From assembly GCF_010731655.1 (NCBI RefSeq), contig NZ_AP022619.1, positions 5,890,001-5,954,000 on the forward strand: a stretch of DNA of 64,000 nt. The letters are read 5' to 3'. The notes beneath the pieces are model-generated. The model was not told where the DNA came from. It made no database searches and worked only from the letters and a program-made list of their open reading frames with translations. This stretch comes from Mycobacterium paraseoulense (GTDB lineage Bacteria; Actinomycetota; Actinomycetes; Mycobacteriales; Mycobacteriaceae). Below are positions 59,158-64,000 of this stretch, in pieces. Made by a program: the position numbers and the translations under genes. The first letter of the stretch is position 1; each line of letters opens with the position of its first letter.

Positions 59158-60281
59158 GCGACCTGCTCTACTCCGACACCGAAGAGGCGCTGCGGGACAG
59201 CGTCCGGCATCTGTTCGCCGACCGCTGCCCGCCCGAATCGGTGGCACACGCCTATGACCCCGAACCGCAGGACTTTTCGGGCGTTTGGCGGACGCTGGCC
59301 GCCGAGCTGGGGGTCGCCGGGCTGCTGGTTCCCGAATCCCTCGGCGGCGCGGGCGCAAGTGCGCGCGAGGCCGCGGTCGTCATGGAGGAGATCGGGCGGG
59401 CCGTCGCACCGGTGCCGTTCCTGTCCAGCGCGGTGCTGGCCACGGTCGCGCTGTTGCGTGCCGGCGACACCGAGACGGTGTCCGCGCTGGCCCACGGCGA
59501 ACTGACCGCCGCGTTGGCGGTGGCGGTGTCCACCGCGCCCGGCGATCCGGTCGCGGCGGTGGCCCGCGGCGCCGACGGGCTGAGCGGATCGGTCACCAGC
59601 GTCGCCGGTGCGGCCGAGGCCGACGTCCTGGTAATACCGGTCGCCGGCCCGGACGGACTCGAGCTGCACACCGTCTCGCGCACCGCGGCCGGTGTGGAGG
59701 TGTCGCCGCTGCTGGCGCTGGACATGACGAGACCCCTTGCCGACGTGAGGTTCTCGGGCGCGGAGTCCTCGCGCGTCGGGCCGGCGGACGGACCGGTCGG
59801 CGAGGCGCTGCGTACCGGGGCCGCCCTGCTCGCGTCCGAGCAACTCGGAGTCGCCCAGTGGTGTTTTGAGACCACGCTCGATTATGCCAAGCAGCGCAAG
59901 CAATTCGGCCGTGCGATCGGCTCCTACCAGGCGATCAAACACCGGCTCGCGGACCTGTGGTTCGAGGTCGGCGCCGCGACGGCGGCCGCCCGCTACGCCG
60001 CCGACACCTGCGCCCAAGACGACGTGGGGGCACCTCCCGCTTGCGGGGGAGACGCGGCCGTCGCGGCGGCCCTGGCTCAGGCGTATTGCAGCGGCGTCGC
60101 CGTGCACGCGGCCGAGGAGTGCGTACAACTGCACGGCGGTATCGGCATGACGTGGGAGTATCCCGCGCACCTGTACCTCAAGCGGGCCAAGAGCGACCAG
60201 TTGATCTTCGGCACCGCGTACCGTCACCGCGCCCGGCTGGCCGAATTGGTGGACCTGCCGCCGAGCGGCTCAGCGCGGTAA
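59154..60281 (+). CDS. Acyl-CoA dehydrogenase, partner subunit with a repeat-derived insert
   Basis: 375 aa from the GTG at 59154. RHLFADRCPPESV start, QLGVAQWCFETTLDYAKQRKQFGRAIGSYQAIKHRLAD middle helix with the FAD-contacting Arg/Gln, and CVQLHGGIGMTWEYPAHLYLKRAK. The C-terminal loop reads LIFGTAYRHRARLAEL, with no Glu at the base position, so it is likely the non-catalytic partner of the preceding subunit. Between residues 290 and 303 it has VGAPPACGGDA, coded by a copy of the GC-rich repeat also found before nusA; this lies in a helix-helix loop. Its end overlaps the converging hydrolase by 12 bases. Confidence 0.87.
   Translation: MSDLLYSDTEEALRDSVRHLFADRCPPESVAHAYDPEPQDFSGVWRTLAAELGVAGLLVPESLGGAGASAREAAVVMEEIGRAVAPVPFLSSAVLATVALLRAGDTETVSALAHGELTAALAVAVSTAPGDPVAAVARGADGLSGSVTSVAGAAEADVLVIPVAGPDGLELHTVSRTAAGVEVSPLLALDMTRPLADVRFSGAESSRVGPADGPVGEALRTGAALLASEQLGVAQWCFETTLDYAKQRKQFGRAIGSYQAIKHRLADLWFEVGAATAAARYAADTCAQDDVGAPPACGGDAAVAAALAQAYCSGVAVHAAEECVQLHGGIGMTWEYPAHLYLKRAKSDQLIFGTAYRHRARLAELVDLPPSGSAR
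60024..60053 (+). repeat. Short copy of the GC-rich repeat inside the dehydrogenase gene
   Basis: GTGGGGGCAC followed by CTCCCGCTTGCGGGGGAGAC matches the two ends of the rimP-nusA element (18236-18245 and 18270-18289) with its middle missing. It adds ten codons in frame (VGAPPACGGD) to the acyl-CoA dehydrogenase gene. Confidence 0.6.
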
Positions 60282-61019
60282 CGCGGAAGCGAAGACCTCG
60301 GTCATGGCCTGCCAGTGCCGTTCGGCCGCGGCCGGGTCGTACGGCGCATTGTCGGGAACCGCGAACCCGTGGCCCGCCGGATACCACTCGACGGTGTGTC
60401 GCACGCCGGCCGCCGTCAGCGCCTTCTCGAGCTGCTCGGCGTTCTCGCGCGTGAAGGAGGCGTCGTCCTTGGCGCCACCCACGTACACCGTGGCGCTCAT
60501 CCGGTCGGCGAGCAGGTGTGGGCTGTCCGCGGTGTCGGTCACCAGGCCGCCGCCGTGGAACGACGCCGCGGCGGCGACACGCTCGGGCACCCGGCCGGCG
60601 ACGATCAGCGACGTGCGCCCGCCCATGCAGTAGCCGCACACGCCGAAACGTTCACCGGACACCTCGGGCCGGGCCGCCAGGTAGTCGAAGAAGGCGGCTG
60701 CGTCGCCGGCCATCTTGTCCGGCGTGACGCTGCCGATCATGCCGAACAGCCGCCTGCGTTCCCGCTCGTCGCCGAACACGGTGGCCATGTCGAACGGTGC
60801 CCAATCGCCGCTGCGGTAGTACACGTCGGGAAGCAGCACGGTGTAGCCGTATCCGGCCAGTCTGGCCGCCATTTGCTCGAAGGTGTCGCGCACCCCGCCG
60901 GCATCGGGGTACATGACCACGCCGGGCCAAGGAACCTTGGCTTCCGGGCCGTCCGGGGTGAACAAGTGGACGGTGCAGGTTCCGTCAGCGGTGGTGATGG
61001 TGTCGATGATGTTCGGCAT
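60270..61019 (-). CDS. Dienelactone hydrolase-family protein (Rv2765 type)
   Basis: 249 aa alpha/beta hydrolase. The nucleophile is Cys131 in GVCGYCMGG, with Asp in VGGAKDDA and His in PAGHGFAV, the Cys-Asp-His triad of dienelactone hydrolases. Expected to cleave a lactone or thioester. It converges with the dehydrogenase pair and is divergent from thyA; a role in the same acyl-CoA pathway is possible. Confidence 0.86.
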   Translation of the reverse strand: MPNIIDTITTADGTCTVHLFTPDGPEAKVPWPGVVMYPDAGGVRDTFEQMAARLAGYGYTVLLPDVYYRSGDWAPFDMATVFGDERERRRLFGMIGSVTPDKMAGDAAAFFDYLAARPEVSGERFGVCGYCMGGRTSLIVAGRVPERVAAAASFHGGGLVTDTADSPHLLADRMSATVYVGGAKDDASFTRENAEQLEKALTAAGVRHTVEWYPAGHGFAVPDNAPYDPAAAERHWQAMTEVFASALPR

Positions 61020-61105
61020 GGCACCCGTTTTACTCTGTGCGATCGACGGGGGATTTATTGGCGTCGACCCGCCGCGCCCGGCTTCGCCGCGCTTGCGATC
61101 GCCGC

Positions 61106-61118
61106 TAAGCTGGCCGCG
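61106..61118 (+). promoter_or_regulatory. Leaderless-type promoter for thyA
   Basis: TAAGCT at 61106-61111, six bases, then the GTG at 61118. No ribosome site is present. Confidence 0.5.
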
Positions 61119-61930
61119 TGCCGATCGCAGTGCCGATTTCGACGCCCTACGAGGACCTGCTGCGCCTGGTGCTCGAGCGGGGCACCGCCAAATCCGACCG
61201 CACCGGCACCGGGACCCGCAGCCTGTTCGGCCAGCAGTTGCGCTACGACCTGTCGGCCGGCTTCCCGCTGATCACCACCAAGAAGGTGCATCTGAAGTCG
61301 GTCGTCTACGAGTTGCTGTGGTTCTTGCGCGGCGACTCCAACGTCGCCTGGCTGCACGAGCACGGTGTCACCATCTGGGACGAATGGGCAAGTGAAACAG
61401 GAGATCTCGGGCCGATCTATGGTGTGCAGTGGCGGTCCTGGCCGACGCCGTCGGGCGAACACATCGACCAGATCAGCGCGGCGCTGGACTTGCTGCGCAC
61501 CGACCCGAACTCCCGGCGCATCATCGTCTCGGCGTGGAACGTCGGGGAGATCCCGCAGATGGCACTGCCGCCGTGCCACGCGTTCTTCCAGTTCTACGTG
61601 GCCGACGGCCGGCTGAGCTGCCAGCTGTATCAGCGCAGCGCCGACCTGTTCCTCGGGGTGCCGTTCAACATCGCCAGCTACGCGCTGCTCACCCACATGA
61701 TGGCCGCCCAGGCCGGTCTGGCGGTCGGTGAGTTCGTCTGGACGGGCGGCGACTGCCACATCTACGACAACCACATCGAGCAGGTGCGGACCCAGCTCAG
61801 CCGCGAGCCACGGCCCTACCCGGAACTGGCACTGGCGCAGCGGGATTCGATCTTCGACTACACCTACGACGACGTCGTCGTGAAGAATTACGACCCGCAC
61901 CCGGCGATCAAAGCCCCCGTCGCTGTATGA
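61118..61930 (+). CDS. thyA: ThyA, thymidylate synthase
   Basis: Methylates dUMP to dTMP using methylene-tetrahydrofolate. 270 aa. [25 protein letters not shown] start, [11 protein letters not shown], catalytic Cys in [33 protein letters not shown]. The GTG at 61118 gives seven residues more than the usual M. tuberculosis annotation. Its stop overlaps the dfrA ATG, so folate-dependent dTMP synthesis and dihydrofolate reduction are coupled. Confidence 0.97.
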   Translation: MPIAVPISTPYEDLLRLVLERGTAKSDRTGTGTRSLFGQQLRYDLSAGFPLITTKKVHLKSVVYELLWFLRGDSNVAWLHEHGVTIWDEWASETGDLGPIYGVQWRSWPTPSGEHIDQISAALDLLRTDPNSRRIIVSAWNVGEIPQMALPPCHAFFQFYVADGRLSCQLYQRSADLFLGVPFNIASYALLTHMMAAQAGLAVGEFVWTGGDCHIYDNHIEQVRTQLSREPRPYPELALAQRDSIFDYTYDDVVVKNYDPHPAIKAPVAV

Positions 61931-62424
61931 CCGACCTCGGTCTGGTGTGGGCTCAGTCGACGTCCGGCATCATCGGCCGTGGTGGTGACATCCCGTGGCG
62001 AGTGCCCGAGGACCTGGCCCGCTTCAAGGAGCTGACCATCGGGCACACCGTGGTCATGGGCCGGCGCACGTGGGAGTCGTTGCCGGCGAAGGTCCGGCCG
62101 CTACCGGGCCGCCGAAATGTCGTACTCTCGCGTCGGAGCGACTTTGCGGCCGACGGGGCGCAGGTCGTCGAGTCGCTCGACGCGGCTCTGGCCGGTGCCG
62201 GGGACGAGCCCGAGACCTGGGTGATCGGCGGCGAGCAGGTCTATCTGCTCGCGCTGCCGCGCGCCACCCGGTGCGAGGTCACCGAGGTCGAAGTCGACCT
62301 GCGGCGCGACGACGACGACGCGCTGGCTCCGGTGCTCGACGACAGCTGGCTCGGTGAGACAGGGGAGTGGCAGGTCAGCCGCACGGGGCTGCGGTACCGG
62401 CTGCACAGCTACCGGCGGGCATGA
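61927..62424 (+). CDS. dfrA: DfrA, dihydrofolate reductase
   Basis: Regenerates tetrahydrofolate oxidised by ThyA; target of trimethoprim and related drugs. 165 aa (M. tuberculosis about 159). [42 protein letters not shown], and [13 protein letters not shown] are the standard substrate and NADPH loops. ATG at 61927 within the thyA stop. Confidence 0.97.
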   Translation: MTDLGLVWAQSTSGIIGRGGDIPWRVPEDLARFKELTIGHTVVMGRRTWESLPAKVRPLPGRRNVVLSRRSDFAADGAQVVESLDAALAGAGDEPETWVIGGEQVYLLALPRATRCEVTEVEVDLRRDDDDALAPVLDDSWLGETGEWQVSRTGLRYRLHSYRRA

Positions 62425-62504
62425 GCGTTGGTCCCCGCGACCGTGCCATACTCGGACGCGGGGGTCGGTCTCACCACGTCACCACGTGTTGCCAGGAGGG
62501 GGAA

Positions 62505-63212
62505 ATGGCAGTGATAACCGAACCCATGAAGACGTTCAACCGCATGTTCAGGGGCTACGACCCGTCCGCGGTCGATGCCCACATCGAGATGCTGACCACC
62601 AAGCAGCAGTTGCTGCTCGACGACGTCGAGAGCCTGCGGACCCGGCTGAAGGAAGCCGGTGACCAGGCGGCCGCGCTGCGCAACGAGGTCGCCGTCCTCA
62701 CCGACACCTCGGCCTCACCCCACGCGGTGCAGCGCCGGATGGCGCAGATGCTCAACCGCGCGGTCGACGAGGTGGCCGAGATGCAGGCCGAGGCGCGCAG
62801 CGAGGCGGACGCGCTGATCGCGGCGGCCCAGGCGGAGGTCGAGGCGGCGCAGCGAAAGCACGAAGAGGAGTTGGCGGAGATGGCCGCCCAACGACAAGCC
62901 ATGGAAAACGATTACGAGGAAACCAAGAAGCAGCTCGAGGCCGAACTGGCCGGGATGCGGGCCGAAACCGAAGCGGCGATCGACAAGGCCTGGCGCGACG
63001 CCCAGCGCGAGGCCGATCACTATCGTGAGCAGGCGCGGCGCGCGGCGGACGAGGCGATTCAGCAGCGGATCGACGTCCTCGAGCAGCTGATGGGCGTGTA
63101 CCGCGACCTCGAAGCCGTCCCGGCCGCGCTCGAAGCGGCCTACCAGGAGCAGAAGAACGCGCCGGAGCCCAGCGTCGTGGTGCCGCTGGACGGGAAGGTC
63201 AACGCGGGCTAG
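62505..63212 (+). CDS. DivIVA-like coiled-coil protein
   Basis: 235 aa from the ATG at 62505, preceded by AGGAGG. The N-terminus MFRGYDPSAVDAHIEMLTTKQQLL resembles the membrane-targeting DivIVA domain (RGY-x-P-x-x-VD-x-x). Residues 30-215 are almost continuous heptad coiled coil rich in E, A, Q and R. Wag31, the essential polar DivIVA of mycobacteria, is encoded elsewhere, so this is a paralogue that may act in septum or pole organisation. It is separate from dfrA by 80 bases. Confidence 0.78.
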   Translation: MAVITEPMKTFNRMFRGYDPSAVDAHIEMLTTKQQLLLDDVESLRTRLKEAGDQAAALRNEVAVLTDTSASPHAVQRRMAQMLNRAVDEVAEMQAEARSEADALIAAAQAEVEAAQRKHEEELAEMAAQRQAMENDYEETKKQLEAELAGMRAETEAAIDKAWRDAQREADHYREQARRAADEAIQQRIDVLEQLMGVYRDLEAVPAALEAAYQEQKNAPEPSVVVPLDGKVNAG

Positions 63213-63247
63213 CCGCGTCGCCGCCCAGCGCCGTCGTACCCGAGCGG

Positions 63248-63261
63248 TATTCTCGGCGCCG
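63248..63261 (+). promoter_or_regulatory. Leaderless-type promoter for the YcaQ-like gene
   Basis: TATTCT at 63248-63253, seven bases, then the GTG at 63261. Confidence 0.45.
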
Positions 63262-64000
63262 TGTCGATCCGGACCCCCAGGCTGTCGGCCGCGCAAGCCC
63301 GGCGGGTCGCCGTCGCGGCGCAAGGCTTTCGCGAGCCGCCGCCGTCCGGTCCGATCACCCGCGGCCACCTGAAGCGGCTGATATCGAGAATCCAAGTGCT
63401 GCAGCTGGATTCGGTGTCGGTCGCGGTGCGCGCCCATTACGCGCCGGTGTTCAGCCGGCTCGGCCCCTACGACCGCGACGTGCTGGACCGCGCCGCCTGG
63501 GGCCCGCGGTCGTCGCGGCTGCTGGCCGAGTACTGGGCGCACGAGGCCGCACTGATGGCCGTCGACGACTGGCCGCTGCTGCGCTGGCGGATGCGCCAGT
63601 ACCGGCACGGCCGCTGGGGCACCCACGTCGTCAAGGCCAACCCCCGACTGGCCGGGGACGTCGTCGCCGCCGTCGCGGAACTCGGGCCCAGCACGGCCGG
63701 GCAGATCGAGGCGCACCTGGCCGCCGAACCGCGCAGGAAGAAGGGCGCGTGGTGGAACCGCAGCGACACCAAGTGGGTCGCCGAGGCGCTGTTCGCGGCC
63801 GGTGTGCTCACCACGGCGACCCGGGTGGGCTTCGCCCGCCACTACGACCTGGTGGAGCGGGTGCTGCCGGCGAGCGTGCTGGCGCGTGAGGTCGACGACG
63901 GACAGGCCGTCCGCGAACTGACACTGCGCGCGGCCGGCGCGCTGGGCGTGGCCACCGAGGCCGGCATCCGCGACTACTTCCGGTTGTCCGCGCAGCAGGT
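63261..64000 (+). CDS. Winged-helix DNA glycosylase, YcaQ/AlkZ-like (partial, runs off the right edge)
   Basis: From GTG 63261 the frame is open to the window end (246 codons). It begins VSIRTPRLSAAQARRVAVAA and has RLISRIQVLQLDSVSVAVRAHY, in which Q-L-D corresponds to the QxD catalytic motif of YcaQ; WWNRSDTKWVAEALFAAGVL is a later winged-helix block. Enzymes of this HTH_42 family unhook interstrand DNA crosslinks and some alkylated bases. The C-terminal third is missing because of the window edge. Confidence 0.8.
   Translation, partial: MSIRTPRLSAAQARRVAVAAQGFREPPPSGPITRGHLKRLISRIQVLQLDSVSVAVRAHYAPVFSRLGPYDRDVLDRAAWGPRSSRLLAEYWAHEAALMAVDDWPLLRWRMRQYRHGRWGTHVVKANPRLAGDVVAAVAELGPSTAGQIEAHLAAEPRRKKGAWWNRSDTKWVAEALFAAGVLTTATRVGFARHYDLVERVLPASVLAREVDDGQAVRELTLRAAGALGVATEAGIRDYFRLSAQQ

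Overview
The window is chromosomal DNA of a slow-growing Mycobacterium, most likely of or near the M. avium complex. It is very GC-rich throughout. Much of the gene order matches the M. tuberculosis stretch from Rv2856 down to Rv2763c, as I recall it: nicT, mtr, mqo, the cobO-cobB-cysG set, efpA, proS, rimP-nusA-ylxR-infB-rbfA, cnpB, echA16, pptH-pptT-truB, ltp1, fadE21, sirR, ribF, rpsO, gpsI, pepR, ald, dapB, fabG, thyA, dfrA. Two features point to the M. avium side: a single-chain biotin-dependent acyl-CoA carboxylase of the type first characterised from M. avium subsp. paratuberculosis, and a short GC-rich hairpin repeat inserted in coding or operon contexts. No phage, IS element, CRISPR array, tRNA or rRNA was seen.

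Layout. 1-3.3 kb: a nickel and hydrogenase-maturation block (start of a leftward gene at the edge, hypB, hypA, nicT) with a divergent Fur-family regulator whose shared promoter region carries a Nur-type inverted repeat. 3.3-7.8 kb: mycothione reductase, an alpha/beta hydrolase, malate:quinone oxidoreductase and an acetyltransferase. 7.8-12.9 kb: chelatase-cobO-cobB-cysG, a corrinoid/siroheme set in which consecutive genes mostly overlap or abut. 12.9-16.4 kb: efpA and proS. 16.4-17.4 kb: a lipoprotein and ferritin-like pair on the minus strand. 17.6-24.1 kb: the transcription/translation operon rimP-nusA-ylxR-infB-rbfA-cnpB, interrupted between rimP and nusA by a MIRU-like insertion. 24.1-28.6 kb: secreted and lipid-metabolism genes. 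28.7-33.8 kb: pptH-pptT-truB, ltp1, fadE21. 33.8-42.6 kb: sirR/mntR, ribF, a decayed ArsR-SRPBCC pair, rpsO, gpsI, pepR, a nitronate monooxygenase-like gene and ald. 42.7-48.0 kb: SRPBCC, Baeyer-Villiger-type monooxygenase, GNAT, TetR, and a Rieske oxygenase with a DapB-like dehydrogenase. 48.0-51.1 kb: a DUF222/HNH protein, dapB and two small genes. 51.1-61.0 kb: an acyl-CoA block (thioesterase, FadD ligase, fused carboxylase, a secreted Gly/Cys repeat protein, FabG, two acyl-CoA dehydrogenase subunits, dienelactone hydrolase-like protein). 61.1-64 kb: thyA-dfrA, a DivIVA-like coiled-coil protein and the start of a YcaQ-type DNA glycosylase that runs off the right edge.

How the genes work together. 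Nickel import (NicT) and HypA/HypB insertion feed a NiFe hydrogenase whose structural genes probably begin at the left edge; the Fur-family protein is a plausible nickel sensor for the block. The cobalamin set supplies chelatase, adenosylation and amidation steps plus the precorrin-2/siroheme branch. PptT arms acyl carrier proteins and PptH removes the arm. The 51-61 kb block looks like a self-contained acyl-CoA activation, carboxylation, oxidation and hydrolysis module lying where M. tuberculosis, from memory, has PE/PPE genes. Many starts lie 5-8 bases after a TANNNT hexamer, the layout of leaderless mycobacterial transcripts.
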